From contig NC_003281.10 in the NCBI RefSeq assembly GCF_000002985.6, positions 9,362,001-9,426,000 of the forward strand: DNA of 64,000 nucleotides, in the 5' to 3' direction. This document shows positions 1 through 14,200 of this stretch, piece by piece (positions within the stretch are counted from its first letter, which is position 1; each line of letters starts with the position of its first letter). Below the pieces are notes generated by a model. The model worked only from the letters and a program-made list of their open reading frames with translations. It did no database searches and was not told the origin of the DNA. Position numbers and translations under genes: made by a program. This DNA is from Caenorhabditis elegans. Taxonomy: Eukaryota; Nematoda; Chromadorea; Rhabditida; Rhabditidae.

Positions 1-2074
1 TTGTTCCTAGCGGCAAGGATCGGATCTTCTACGCACATCGCGAAAAACCGTGGCTACACAGAATGAACCCAAAAATTCAAAGTCCATAAATTTTGCAGAA
101 AATTTGTAGAATAACTTGACTTATTCGAGTACATCTTATTCATTTTTTAGCAGAACTCACGTAGCAATTTGTCAGTTCATGAAAAATATTCATAAGTTTC
201 AACTCATAACAGCAGAAATGAGCACAAAGTTCGAGGAGAAATAGCTAAACAAATTAGGTCTTCCCCTTTACTTCTTCCCATTCATTTTTCTCTTTTTTCC
301 TTTTTTTTTAATTTTCAAGTTTTCTACCCCCATTATTCAAGTTTAAACATCCTACAGAAAATGACGATTACTTGGTTGCATTTCTTCAATTTTCAGCTGT
401 TTGTAGTGTCTTTTTGCTGTCAAAAGTTGTCGGAATAATGCAAAGAAAATATGAAATCATTGACATGTGTTATACAAATTCTGGAGGCGGTGAAGATTGA
501 AGTTTCTGAAACTAAATGTGACATTTTGGAGTCAAAAATCTGCACCCAACTTGTGAAAACTTTTTCTAAAAATTGTGCTAACGCCCGCCAGACTCTCCAG
601 AAAACGCCTATAAAACTGTAAGAAATTTAATTGAATGAAATTACAACACAAATTTAAAAGAAAATATGTAATAATTAATTTTTTGTTACTCTAACATTTT
701 TCCTTTTCGTGAGCCCTTTTTGAAAAATAAAAGTTCAACTGTTTTGTTTTGGGATAAAACAAAAAGCAGCATGTGAAAACATATGTTTCGCGGTTTTGGA
801 TGAAAACATTTTGCAAAGAATTCGACATACTTTTCAAGTTTGAAAAATTTTCATTATGAATTCAACTTCCTCAATCTTAAATTTTTCTAATAACTAATGT
901 CAACCAAATCAGACCAGAAAATAAATAGCTTTAGATTGTTTTTCAACGGCTACTCAAAAAATTAATTACAAAACAAATGTCTAGAATTTTTTGGTTAGTA
1001 ATTTCTGAAAAGGAAACTATGTTCACACCCGATCTTGAAATGAGATATTTGAGCGACATTACCAAACTCCTAACACCTAAAATTTGGATTTTAAATTGTT
1101 TCAGTGCATTTTTAAAAATCATTTTGAGCCCAGTATTCTTTATCAGTGCAGTTTTGTAGAATTTTTATTTATAGAAGTGTTTTACGGTAGCCGAACATTC
1201 CGGAGTTTTTTTTATAATTTTTAAAGAAAAAATTCTGGAAATCTGTAAAAAAATAAGTTTTCAAATACTTGCCTAGTTTTCAAATACTTGCCCACATTAC
1301 CGCCCACTCCCGTTATTCCCATCATTTTGGAATTTCTGGACCGCCCTCACAAATGATGCTGTTTAATCTACCTAATGTTAATCCTAGTGTACTTCCGTAT
1401 CCGAACATACTTTGTTTGAAATCATGCAGGCAATTTGGAAGCCCTAGAAGTGTAAGCTTGCAAAATTTTATTTCAATTCCCAAAATTCCAAAACTTTATG
1501 AGCATTCGTAAATCATAGCTCATATCACATTCCTACCGTCATTTTCAGCGCAAAAAATCTTTAGAAACATTAAATATATTTTGATTTACAGTGCTTTTTT
1601 CCTTCATTTCCATATATATTTTTAGTTTTTCCTACCTTAGATCCTTCCAATTCCACGTCACCTCCGACATCTGAAAACTTCTTAGAGAGTGTATAGTCAG
1701 TGAGAGACGCTGGTTAACGAATTCAATCAAAAAAGGTAGGCGGAGTCCTGGAAGCTTGTGATATAAAATATAAGGAGCTCTAGCTGTTTGACCCAATTCA
1801 CTTGACGTAGTAATCTATTGTTTTTCAGTTTTCACCACCGCCTATAATATAAATCCAATAAAATTTGAATTATCTACAGTAATCTCCTTACACGATTAGA
1901 TTGATTTTCCTTTTATTCTATACTATTTTCATAGCTTATTTACTTATAGTTAGACATTTTTTCTGTGATAGTTGGTTTCATAAAGCTGTGAGCTAGGAAA
2001 TTCTTCCGATCCTTATTAATCAATATAAATAACTTTCCTAATTCTTTAAAATCTTTAAATTTTCCAGTGGCCAA
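1..2074. other. Non-coding stretch upstream of flp-25
   Basis: No reading frame here has the codon use or splice sites of a worm gene. The sequence is AT-rich with many T and A runs. The last few hundred bases before the ATG at 2075 are presumably the flp-25 promoter. I see no clear TATA box, but a consensus-like splice acceptor (ATTTTCCAG, ending at 2067) lies a few bases before the start codon and could take a spliced leader. Confidence 0.5.
1256..1292. repeat. Short two-unit tandem duplication
   Basis: The unit GTTTTCAAATACTTGCC occurs twice back to back, separated by two bases. It has no coding or regulatory meaning that I can see. Confidence 0.6.
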
Positions 2075-3176
2075 ATGTCTCACAACTCGATGATCTATCT
2101 TCTGGTCGCATTCCTTGTGTTGCTCTGCGCCACCACCGAAGCAAAAAAGGAGTGCTCCATTGATTGTCAGGAAGATGGTTCGGCAGCCGTCGACTTGGGA
2201 CTGGTGCTCCCTCCGGAGCTCTATGAGTCGACTCGTCTTTCCAATCTTCTTGCCAGACCTTCGTCACAGTTCAAAAGTGAGTGTATTTTGTTTCCATACG
2301 GGGGGAGACTTTTCTCCGTCCTTCTACTTTTTTGGTGAGAGACAATGGTTATTGAATTAGTGTTAGTATGGTAATTGCCTCTAAAAAATTGGTCAGTTCT
2401 AAGAGATAAGAACAATTTATCCAAAGAACCTTAAACTTTAGCACCCGTCTGGACATCTATTTTCTAAGTTTTTTTGAAGACTTATTAAGAAACTTATCAA
2501 CAGTGAAATGAATGTCAACAATTGCACAATATTTTTTTAAAGTTGAACAAGTTTTAATAAAACCAATGGCAGGAGATAATGAGATGTTGAAGTGGTGTAG
2601 TATTTTGAAATTATTAATTTTCTCTTAAAAACTCAGCCAAAATATTGGAACTTTAAGATCCGTTGCCAGCTGTCATTTGAGAAAAATCTTTCCGTATTAG
2701 CTTGATGAATGAAACTTTTCTAAGGACTCAAAGATTGCATAGAGCTGGAAAATCTAATCACTTTGAATCGAAACTTAATTTAATAGAAATCTACGTAAAA
2801 ATTGTTTTTGGTGAGCTAATGTAGTCGTTAAAACCAAAAAGGTTAAAATTCATAAAAGCCAAAAGTTGGAAAAACAAATTATCAAATAATTTCTCAAAAC
2901 CCCTCAAATTTTTTGATCTAACATATTATTCCAAGCTGAATCCTATTTTCCCCCAATTTCCTTATTTTCGCGCAATGTCCAATCAAGATATGTCAATGTC
3001 CCAGGTAAATCAAATTAATATTCATTTACGAGTAATAACCCTAACAATTCTATTTTCAAGTCTATCAAACCAAAAAGTGTTTTCCAGTGAAACGAGATTA
3101 TGATTTTGTTCGATTTGGAAGAGCTGCTCCAATCAAGAAGGCATCGTACGACTACATCCGTTTCGGTCGGAAATGA
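2075..3176 (+). CDS. flp-25: FMRFamide-like neuropeptide precursor FLP-25
   Basis: Two exons, 2075-2276 and 3088-3176, are joined in phase 1 across an 811-bp intron with a GTGAGT donor and a TTTTCCAG acceptor, giving 96 residues. Residues 1-23 are a hydrophobic signal peptide. The second exon encodes dibasic-flanked peptides: after KR comes DYDFVRFG followed by R, and after KK comes ASYDYIRFG followed by RK and the stop. The C-terminal glycines are the amide donors, so the mature products are two RFamides. These are the known FLP-25 peptides of C. elegans. The spacer contains cysteines at about residues 27 and 31. Amidated FLPs act on G-protein-coupled receptors after release from dense-core vesicles. 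The start was chosen because it gives an intact signal peptide. Confidence 0.95.
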
Positions 3177-5272
3177 TCTCAATTCATCCATATTCACGCG
3201 GCGCCTTCATAGACATTCCACTTTTCACCAAAAAACTAGAACAACATCTCATTTATTTTCATTATTTACTTCTTTAATTCCATCTGAATAATAATTGTCA
3301 TTTATGTGATACACCACGATATATTTATGAATCATGTTGTGTGCTGATTGCTTCCAATAATAAACCGGCCTTGACACGTTAACCTTGCAATTTTTAGTTT
3401 TATTTGTTTTTGCAAAACGTTGTTGATTGTATTTCCTGGATGAACATAATTTTTTATGGCAAAAAGTGCTTGAAAGCTTTGCTTTTTGCATCAACTTCTT
3501 GCTCAAGATCGAAAACGTTGGGCAAGACTTTCCTCTTATTTTTTCAGAAATATTTCAAAAAAATCACAAAAATGATATGTTTTGGCATGAAATACCAAAA
3601 GTGTACCGCTTATGCAGAATCTTTGGAAGCTCACCGCAAGCTCAGCTCGGAAATTTTGCAGCTTAAAATTCACAATTAAAAGCTTTCAAATTACAAATAT
3701 CTCGTTTAAATTTCAAACTTCCTGTGGAACCCTCAGAACCTTCTAGTTCGGCAACGCCCAGGTTTCATCAAAGTTTTGTTATACTCAAGTTACTCAAGTT
3801 TCATTTTTCATTAATTAAAAATTATTTAAAAAATTAATGACCTTTACGACATTGACTAAGAATATCTGAGTTTTGTTCCCAATGCTACTGAATTCTATTG
3901 ACTACTGTAGGTGAGAGAAATGAGAAGGAGAAGCAGGTGGAATTGAACAAAGTCATGACGAAGAGATTTTCAGCTGTTCCACTTTTCAGAAAATCGATCG
4001 AAGGCGGTTTTGGATGTTTGGATGAAATAATGTTTGATATAATAGGAAAGGGAAGTACAATGTGGGATTGAACGGGAAATATAAATGATCAGTTGCAATA
4101 GAATTAAATTTTTTAGACAATGTCAAAATATTGAAACAACTTTTCATAAAATGAATCTGCAAAACTGCTTGATTGCACTGAATTTCAGTTTAAAAAAATT
4201 TCAAGTCTCTTCAGATATGCAACACTTTTTTTTACTGTGAAATATGTTTTGTTTTGAGCTTTACAACTCACTATCAAGTCGCTGCACAAAATACTAATGG
4301 AATTTTTAAACTGAAACTTGATTTTTTTTGGCAATTTTTAAGATTAATATAAAGCCTTTTTGAACTCATTGTCTCTATTTCAAAGATTGATTAATAAAAA
4401 TGCCTTTTTTTTGGAGTCAAACCGACTTTTAGTAGTCTTGAATTTTTCAAACGAGATCAGAAAGTGATTCATTTGTAGTTAACATGTCTTCTTCGCAGCA
4501 AACATCATTCTTGTATGCTCTTCGGAGCACAGTTTGATGACGACATCAGTCACGATGTCCGAGAAATGATAAGGAATATATGGGAATTATAGAAGGTGTT
4601 ACTAGACAAGAAAAAGATAAGATCATCTAACCAAACAGCGGTTACAATAAAAGGTTATTTATTGAATGGGTGTCTGTTCAGCTGCCACGTCAGCAGTATT
4701 GATTGAGTTGGTACTGGTCATCTGTCATTTATCTAATATTTCAATTTTTTAAGTTTGTCGTACTGAATTTTCGAGTGTTCAGGGAGCCTCATTATTTAAC
4801 TGTAACTTTAATTTTTTATTGTGATTTGTTTAAGAAACTGTGCTTGAAATATAATTCAAGAAAATAATTGTGTCTGGTATTTTCATTTATGAGGAATATA
4901 TCGGAACTTTGAGCACTGGCAATGTTCATAAAACATTTTATTGAAATTTATTTTCTTTTTCATTCTCGGCGACGACTGAGACCATTTATCATTTTCAAAA
5001 GAACAGGAAAAGGCTTTGTCTATCTTAAAATCTAGTTTATCAGCACGTGACTCTCAACTCACAGCCTCTTCTCTGAAAATAGAAAAGTACAACTTCTCCT
5101 CTCGCTGAAAAGTGGCTAAAATAAGTGACAGAACTAAAAATTTCATCTTTGGTACCAAAACATTTAATCGTCTTATGTCCTGAGTTTTTAACACCTATAT
5201 AAAAAATTATCGTTCTCAATACTCTGCATTTCTTTCGTTTTTTCTTCTTCTTTTTCTGAAATATTATTGCAG
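3177..5272. other. Intergenic region between flp-25 and crn-6
   Basis: This contains the flp-25 3' end and the crn-6 promoter. Frames of 60-91 codons occur near 3.4-3.7 kb but have no recognisable similarity or splice structure. A somewhat less AT-rich patch at about 4480-4570 contains a small GCTCTTCGGAGC hairpin. Nothing else stands out. Confidence 0.5.
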
Positions 5273-8200
5273 ATGATTCGTCAAATTATCTTGATAGTTT
5301 CACTTATTGGGATATCAAATGCCGCGTACCAATGCAAGGATAATAATGGAAGTAATGTAGATTGGTGAGTTACAAGGGAATATATGAGTTTTGGGCTGAG
5401 TTTGGCAACTTTTGTAGAGAAAAAAAAAGTTACAGTATTTTCACTAGTGGTATTGCATGTAAAACGCTTGATCGACTTGTAGGGTGTCAAGAGGCTCCAG
5501 GACTAATTTTTGAATGCTTCATATTGTTTTGGAAAAGTAATCAATATTTAAAAAAAAACGCAATTTTATACCGTTTAATTAGGGGTTAATATACCAGACA
5601 TCCACTTTCACAGTCTGACGTAAAGTCGGTGCAATACAATTAGGGGGCTGCATGATAAAATTTCAGCCAGCCGCTTCCAAAAGTTCTGGAATTCAATTCA
5701 AACATTTTTCTTTTCTTGTCATCAAATATTCTTGCAAACTATACTGATGACTTTTCACACTTTTCTTATCAAATTGAACGGCTAATAATATTATTAATCG
5801 GCTTATCACAAAATGAAATTCAAGAATGTCAGAACTAAACTATGAAAATTTTTATAGATGCCATGAGTTGTTTTTTCTTTCAAAAAGACATAATGCCGAA
5901 ATACATAATTTTAGATAATCAATAAATTATTTTTTTTTTCAAAAAAATTGAATTTGAGGTTCGTCTTCTACAAACTTCCACATCTTTGGAATCATCCAGA
6001 CAATGTACCAATTTCAAATGGAACTGGATTCTTGTATTTTGATGTCAATAATAAAAATTGGGTTTGTTTTTTTTTAATTGAAGTTTTACCAATAATAATC
6101 AATTTCAGAAACTTATGCCACAAGGAATGGATGTTGAGAATAATGCCGTATATTATACCCTCCAACAGTACTATAACTCGAATATGAATACGGTCAGATA
6201 ATACTTGAACGTTGCTTTTTTTGAAAGTAAATTTTCAGACATTCAGCTACATGTACAATGACGAGTGGCCTGATAGCACAATCTGGAGTAATAGTTCAGG
6301 ACATGCAAAGGGTGTTACTGTATTTGATCAATACACCGGATTCTGGATGATTCACAGTATTCCAAAGTTCCCGAGTAAAGATATGTTCCGATTCCCATCA
6401 AATGCGCATTATTATGGGCAAATGGGAATTTGTATTTCTTACAATACGGTTTCCTTGGCAACTATTGGTAATACAGTCGGTTATACAAGTTATTTTAAAG
6501 AAATATACTATTCAGCTCAACAACTCTTCTACTACAACACATTCACTTATCAGTTCAATTTGCCACAGAGTTTTGCAAACCAGTTTCCTGTTTTATCTCA
6601 ATTGAAAAATAAGGAATATAACAAGGTAGGAATTTTCTTGCGCCTGACAACTATTCCGGTTTCCAAGTGATATAACATTTTATAAAATCTGTTTTCAAAC
6701 AAATTTCCAAAATTGATTTTTTATCTCAAAAAAAATAATTTTTAATGTAATATTTTTGAATTCAGAGTCCACCACTCACTTCCACGAAGGTTTTGAAATC
6801 ACTTGGTGGCCAACACTTCCGACATTTCGCGAAAACCGGTGAATGGGGAAAAGGTAAGAATTGATTTCTGTGACAATTCGCAAACATTGTAAGAAAATTC
6901 AGATCTCTACAGCGATTTTGTCGGTCCTACATTGAAGTCTTCGATCAAAGTTGAAACATGGAATCATCAGAGCGGAGATGAGTATAATCTCCCATCAGTT
7001 TGTGATCCCAATCATGTTCAGTCGGTAAGGAGTTTTTTTTTCATATTTTGGCATTCAAGCGTAGTTAAGTTTTCAAAATTGTTGCATTTCAGACAATGAG
7101 TGCAAAATACATTCGTCTTCCATATGCAATCGATTACTCCAGCTATGAAGATCATTCAAAGTTCGTCGTGGCATATAGTGAAAGCTCCTCAAAGCCACCA
7201 ATTCCATACGTTTGTATTGGAGATATCAATCGTCAGGTATTTTAAACACATTAATTTAACAATAAGTATTGGTTGAATTTATTTTAAGAGTCATCAAATC
7301 CATCGTGGCGGTGGAACAATGTGCATCTACGATCAAGAAACATACTTCCAATTCGCAAATATCATCAGTGAAACAGTGCCTTGCACAAAAGCAACGGCTG
7401 AAAAGGTAGATGCGCTTGCCAACAATCGATATTTCTAGATATCATTTATGAATCATCATTTAATTATAATATTTATCTCTTTGTTGTCTGTCTGTATTTG
7501 TTATTCCCTTTTCCCATCCCCTAAAATACTACCTCTGAAAATTAAGTGATGGAGCAGTTGTGTTTTGAGTCATCGCAATTTTAAATATAAACTTCCGCCT
7601 AATTTTGATCAATTTTCCGGTTTGAAAAATAGCTAACTAGCTGATATTATACACAATTGAGCTGTACAAAACAAATATTAAAGTCAAAATTCTTGAGAAG
7701 CCAAACAGCGGACATATTTTCTGTAGCCTGCCGTTTGTCTATTTTTGGATATTTTATGAACCTTTTTTGTTAATTTAGAATTAGTCGAAGTTCTGAAAAA
7801 CAGTTTTTTTCGGTGATAACTTTACTTTAAATTTTAAGATGCCACAAAAGTTTTTTTTAATTCAAAAAGTTTAAAAAAATGATCATGGTTGTTAGTGATA
7901 TTTCAGCTCTCGCAAATCTCCTATTTGAATTATCGCGCTTTTGACAACCTTTTTTCTAATTTTTAATTAATTATATTCTCTCGAAAATTCCAAAACTCCT
8001 TTTTGAATTTTTTTGAAATTTCATGCTGAAACGTCATAGCCACGAGATTTTGGAATGCAAAGTCAAAAAAAAGGTTGAAGTTCAAAAAACGTAGTGAGTG
8101 AAGTGTCTCTCACAAGTATCATGTCAAACAATGTCTTTCCATTTATTTGTTTCAAAACACTGCGCTTTTTGATCATTTCTTTGCTTGAGCTCTCTCTTCC

Positions 8201-8284
8201 TGCTGATCCGTCACTTAATCTTCTTCCTCATTTCAGGCGACCCTAACAGTTCTTCTTATCGCAATTATAACCTTCTTTAAGTGA
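5273..8284 (+). CDS. crn-6: Deoxyribonuclease II family acid nuclease CRN-6
   Basis: Nine exons: 5273-5364, 5959-6061, 6109-6192, 6239-6625, 6766-6853, 6903-7024, 7093-7236, 7289-7405 and 8237-8284. All phases agree and give 394 residues. Residues 1-18 form a signal peptide, as expected for a lysosomal or secreted enzyme. DNase II cuts DNA to 3'-phosphate ends at low pH and clears apoptotic DNA; the two HxK motifs form the active site. They are seen here as GHAKG with His115 and DHSKF with His313. Other family hallmarks are VDWFVFYKLP near residue 30 and FWMIHSIPKFP near 140. It lies next to flp-25, as in C. elegans (K04H4.6/K04H4.7). The last intron is 831 bp and may be used alternatively: reading through it adds ten residues and stops at 7438. 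The long form ends in a hydrophobic tail. Confidence 0.95.
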
Positions 8285-11200
8285 TCTTGATAGCAATTTT
8301 GAAATCATAAAAACAACAATTGTGCATCCGGGAGCCATGGGATATGTGTGTAATGTAAAAACCAATAAAAAGTTTTTCAAGTACCAGATTTTTGTTCGAT
8401 TATTCGTTTTTTCTCACCTGTTTCTTTTACTAAACGTCGGACTTCAACAAAAATATTAATTTCTAAATAATAACTTTAAACAGTAGATAAATAACTCTCT
8501 GACTTCACTTTTCGTGAGCTGAGACTTTCCGGAGTTGGTGCAACTTTAACTTTTCCTCCATTAAGTTTCATAGCCGCCAACTATTTGAGATTTGCCAATT
8601 TTTTTGGGGCATTTCACTATTCTTATAAGATCTGTTTTAACTACCTCAAGCATGCCTGCCTTTGCGGGGCCTTCAGAAAGTTAATCATTTTGCAATGTGC
8701 CCGACATAATCTATGTCTCTGTCTGTAGGAACGAGAAAGGCGTGAGCGGCCTTCCCCCGCCTTTCAGTCATGTATTTTTTTTACTTAGATGCCCTACAGA
8801 GATATTCAGTTACTAAAAATTTTTCGACCCACAGTGCTAAAGTTATTTCCATAAAGTATATTTCAGCATTATGTTTCGTTGGTTTCTCACGAATAATATG
8901 ATTTCATTTACTTGATCTTTCGAAAATCACATATATCTCAACTTTAATTAAGTAATTTTCAGGATTTACATGATTTTTGAATTCCAAGTATTCTCAATAA
9001 ACTTCTCTTCACCTGCACAATCATATGTCAGAAGACTTTCATAAGTGTCCTTTCTGAATTTCAATAAATTATAATTTTTCATGAAATATTCAATTTTTGA
9101 TTAGTGAAGCGTATGGACTCCCAAATATAGACAGTTAGCATCTGTTGTAATTATTCAACCATTATTTATTTATTTTTTGCAATATGTGAATATGGATATT
9201 TGAATGAATTTAGCAAGATTTGGTTTGGTTGAGTGACCGCACGCTTCGTCCCTTTTTTATCTTTTATTCCCTCATTTCTTTTTTAGATAATAGAAGCACA
9301 ATTCCACTTCATCTTTCGGATTTTTATTTACTAGATGCCATTGTTGAAAAGAAATAAGAAAATACTTTGCTCATTGTCAAAACAGTTCAGTTTCCTTTTT
9401 TCCTTACTCTCTAAGAGGGCTTAACAATTTGAAGCAATGTATTTTCTGATTTTCTGAAAGTCGCCCAAATCCTCTACTTGGTTATATATTTATTCGTTCA
9501 CGTTTTAATGAAATGGCAAGAAGAAGAATCAAAGGATTTAAAAAGGACAAAACATGTGAGCGATAAGATGATCAAGTAACCGTAATATAGTTTCGAGATC
9601 AAACGTGGGGAAGAAGGTTCAGAAGTTGGCAAAGTTTGGGCAAATTTCAGGCTGGACTGGGGTGTTGAGCCCAAGTTTGATCCAAAAAAAAATTGGCGAA
9701 AATTGGGAAAAGTGTTTGCCTGCGAGCTTTCATATTCAAGCACACTTATATTTTTCGGGCATGAAATAGGCAGCAATCGCTGAAAATACAGTCTACTACA
9801 TTTCAGTTATTTTTTTTTTAATTTTCCTAATTTTTACAAACTCGACATTTGATATTCTCAAGAACACTCCTCTTTTCAAAATAAGTAAATGTAGGCGGAG
9901 ATATAGAACACCACCCCATGAGAAAACATGAATCGGATTTCAGTTAAAATCTTTAAAAACATATTTTCTTGTGGTTTAGTCGGGGTACAGAATTAAGTGA
10001 ATCAGAATATTTCTGATGATATTTTTCTACTTTTCTCATTTTATTAATGTAAGTAATTTATTTTGTACATTTGACAGTTCATTTTTTTTCAATGAATGTG
10101 AAAGCTCAGTGTTATCTTTAAGTTTATTAAAACATTTTAACATGGAAATTGTTTTAATGTTTAAACTTTTTGACAAACCCATAGTCAACCAAGACATAAA
10201 CTGTCAAAAAGGAAAACCAATCTAATAGATAAAAAAGGCAAAATGTTTTTTTCTTTACAACTAATTAATCATTTTTGGCCATGAACAATTCAAAGCTAGA
10301 TCACTACAATTTACAGTCCAATTTTAAACTCCCAGCTGTGAAAAAAAAACGAATGCTCACGTCTAGTGGGCGTTTTGTTTCCCGGAGTGGGTGTTGCTAT
10401 ATGATTTGAATAATGGAAGCTCTTCTTTGAATATCATCATTCAAACTCAATGAATAGGACAGCTTTGATTCAAGTACTTTTCTCGTTTTTTGTTATTCTT
10501 TGTTCTATTTTTATATTGAACACTAGAATGTTTTTTTCTCATAGAGTTACTAACCTGATTTCTATATTTTTCTCATATTGAAAAAATAATGAGCTGTATA
10601 ACCCAATATTTTACTCATAACTGATAATGTCAATAATGTGAAATTTTAGAAATATTTAAGCTGTCGAATTGGAAAATCTGTATACAGAAGTCGGTAACAT
10701 CAGTCGGATACATCCAACTATAAAGAGTTTGGAGAATAAAGGTAAATTATTCTCTTGCAAGACCAAACATCATGTTCTCCAAACTATGTACTTCCATCCT
10801 ACCTATCATTAAACCTTTAATCAGTTTATCTGAACTTAAGCTAGCTTAGATGTTCAATGATGCCATCAACTGTACATTTGTGATCTTTCAATCTATTTTC
10901 TCACATGAGTTATCCTCGATGGCTTCCGAGTTCCATTTACGCACTTTTTTTTGCAAAAAAAAATGAATAGAAGAAGTTATACATTACCGCCGAGATTTTT
11001 GTTTTTTTTTGTTGTTTTTTATTTCTAGTGGATCTTCATTTTGGCAAGAGTTCTATTAGATTTCACGTTTTAAAAATGTCTTCAACCTGACGGATATATA
11101 AGTTGATTGATCTCTGATGTGGTCTGGACTCAGACAACATCCTTCCGGTTTGAACTACATGACACCTTGGAGTTCATGTCAGACATATTTTTTGATGGAT

Positions 11201-14200
11201 TCAATTTTGTTTGAGATTTAATGTTTTATTTGTTTTCAGTTGAACTGTTCTGACGATTTTTTTAAAGTAGTTTGCGGAACTTCCATAAAAGCAACAATAT
11301 TTACTCAATATTTTAAAAGTCAACACGAAAATTCATCAATTTAGGAAGTACTCTGGGGATTTGTTCTAAAGTGTTCTATCCTCTTTGAAAATAGATTTCT
11401 GGAAACAAACTATGAAGATCGAGAATTTCTCATTTGAAAATTGTAAAGCAATACCTAGGCTTCACTTTTTTTGTCCCCTTTCTGTCACACATCTCTGTGT
11501 CACCTGTCCCCAGAAAGCTTGTAAAGTGCGTCAGAAAGCTGAGTCGATTGTAGATCAAATAGAAGTTATTAATGTTTGATTCTGTTTTTTTTATTTAAAA
11601 ATTTTGCAGCAAAATTCCAATTCTTCTAGTTCCCCTACAGAAAATGTTTGATTCATTTCTTGAATCGCCCTCCTTCAATTAAATTGTTGTCACCTTTTGA
11701 TCCGACTCATAATTTAATTTAAAATTACCACGTATACATCCTGTTTTAGGGCTCTTTATTTATAGAATTTCCTGATTGTGAGTGCTATTAAAAATTAAAA
11801 ACTGTTTTAATAACCGGAAACTTCTAGTAATACACAAACAAAGAATGAGCTCAAGAATCTTCTCGTACTTTGAATTTTATTCAAATTCAGAGTTTCTGCA
11901 CTCTCTCCAGTTTCTCATGAAACTTATTTACAAGGATACAACAGAATAGTTGCGGGATTCAATTTGAACAAGTTCTTTGTTGTGTTGTGTTGCATTCGAC
12001 ACGTGAGCACAAAAATTGTGAACCCTTAACAATTCTTTGTTGGAAACACTTTTCCTAGAGCTACGTGATCTTGTTTTTCGAAGTTCCGAAAAATCATGTA
12101 TTTTAAGATTTAAGGTTAAAATGTTTAACCGAATATTTTGCTCCCATTGAAATAAAAATTTCAAAAATTTCTAGACAAAACGACCAATACTCTAGTTTTA
12201 AAATTCTAAGAACCGCGAAGCTCTTTTTCCAAATCATGCAAATTTTCAACTTTTCACCTGACTGAGTTTCAGATTCAAAAAGACGTAAATCTTCACGTCA
12301 AAGATTCCATCGAAACTGAAACATTTGTGTGATGTCCTTTTAATAATACATCTGCTCTGTTCTAAATTTTAATGTTGTCACGAAGATTTCCAAAATTTTA
12401 GTTTCAGTCAGACAACTTCCGCTTTTTTCGAGATAAGGACATACGATATTTAATGATATTTCAGCTGCTCGAAACATATTTAAAGTCCGTTGAATTCCAT
12501 TTCAATGTCTAAAATTTCGAGATCAGAACGATGAGTTATGAGTTTTGTTTCCTCCATGACGCCTTAGTGTATCTTGGTGTCAATATCCATCACGTGACAC
12601 TCCCAACTTTTGAATTTTGTTTCATTTGGAATCGTATTTCAATTATACTTTTTTTTGCTTGTTTCATACTCTCTGCCAAGACTCTAAGAACATGTCAATT
12701 CCATTCAAAGCTCCATGAGAAAAAAGTTCAAATATCTGCTTGATCTACTATTTCCCATCTTTCCACGCCGTTTATCTCAAAAAGTTCCAGTAGAAAGAAG
12801 ATATCCAGAAATTTCACATAAAAAACTGAGAAAGACAACTTTTCACATTCAACTCAAATTTGTCTTCCGCATTTACTTTCCGGTTTTTGATCATCTTTTC
12901 GAGTAGTGTAGCTTTAGGACACTTGTCAACGAAGAAGACACCTCTAGTTTAAAATGACTATTTTCTGAAAAATGAACTTTAGTGAAATGTGAAAGTATTT
13001 AATGGATGAGGTTTTTAAGAAACTTTAGAATACGTTTACTCTTTTAATTTTGGCACTGAAAGTTTAGTACCATAGGAAATATTGAACAACCCCCCCCCCT
13101 CAATTTTTTTTTGAAGATCTATATGTACTATTTCCTCATCATTATCTCAAAAAAAGGCCATGCCATTTTAATCTACACTTTGTCACGAACCTTTTTGACT
13201 ATTATGTATACGGATCTCATTTCCTCATAGCTGCTGTGCTCATCTTTGTGTTTTGAGTCTTTAATCACACGAATAGATTGGCTTTGTTTCGAACTAAAGC
13301 CGTGCATTTCAATGCATCAGACCCTCTTGTCCTGGTGGGTTTGCAGAAAAAAGGGATTTAGCAAAGTTTTCAAAAAACCTACTTAAGCCATGTCATGTTT
13401 CGGTTTTATTTTGTTTTTCCTTCCGTCATGACGTAAGGACATTTGGAGGGGGAGGTGATTATAATATGTGACGGAAGTACCTTTCTTGGTCACATTCTTT
13501 GGTTTTTATAAACTATTATATAGTTTTTTTCTTGATATGGTTGGTTAGATCTCTGTTTTAATTTGGAAGCAACCGGTTTCAGAATTTCCTGAAAATGAAC
13601 TAGATTTTTCAGTTGAATTCAATAACTATTTTCAATGAGTTTGTTGTTTTACGGTTGTCGAAAATGTTTGCTTTCTACAAGTTTGGAATTTGCTGCACAG
13701 CCCTGGTTTAAACCTGTAGCAATGCTCAACTTGGACATTTTTTGTAAATTTGGCAGGTTACAAAAACTTTGAATTTTATGTCTGTATTTCTTTTCTGGTT
13801 TTGGCCTCTACTTCTAGACGCTACATTTAAAAATATTTTCGCGCAGACTAGAAAAGTGAGACTCTATTGAAAATGAAAACACAGAAAACGGAAATTAATC
13901 GAAGATCAAGAACTGAATTGAATTAAAATTATATATATGTCATAGATATATATTATCCACTCTAGTTTTTCACATTCATCTCGCTTGGATCAGAGTTCTA
14001 TTGTTTCCATCTTTACATCATTCAATGAACACTTGACTGCTCTTGCGTGGAATATATGACTCAAGCTTCATCATCCACTACACCTTCTTGTAATTTCTGA
14101 CCTCTTCTGAAACTTTGCTTCTACTTCAGATGTCACACAAACGTGATGAGCACTTTCTAATTTGCTCATTTTGAGAATGCTGACAACTTTGCTGAAAACA

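Noticed and set aside
10727..10784. Possible microRNA hairpin (AGTTTGGAGAA / TTCTCCAAACT)
   Set aside because: Only 11 base pairs match before the stem breaks, too short for a precursor.
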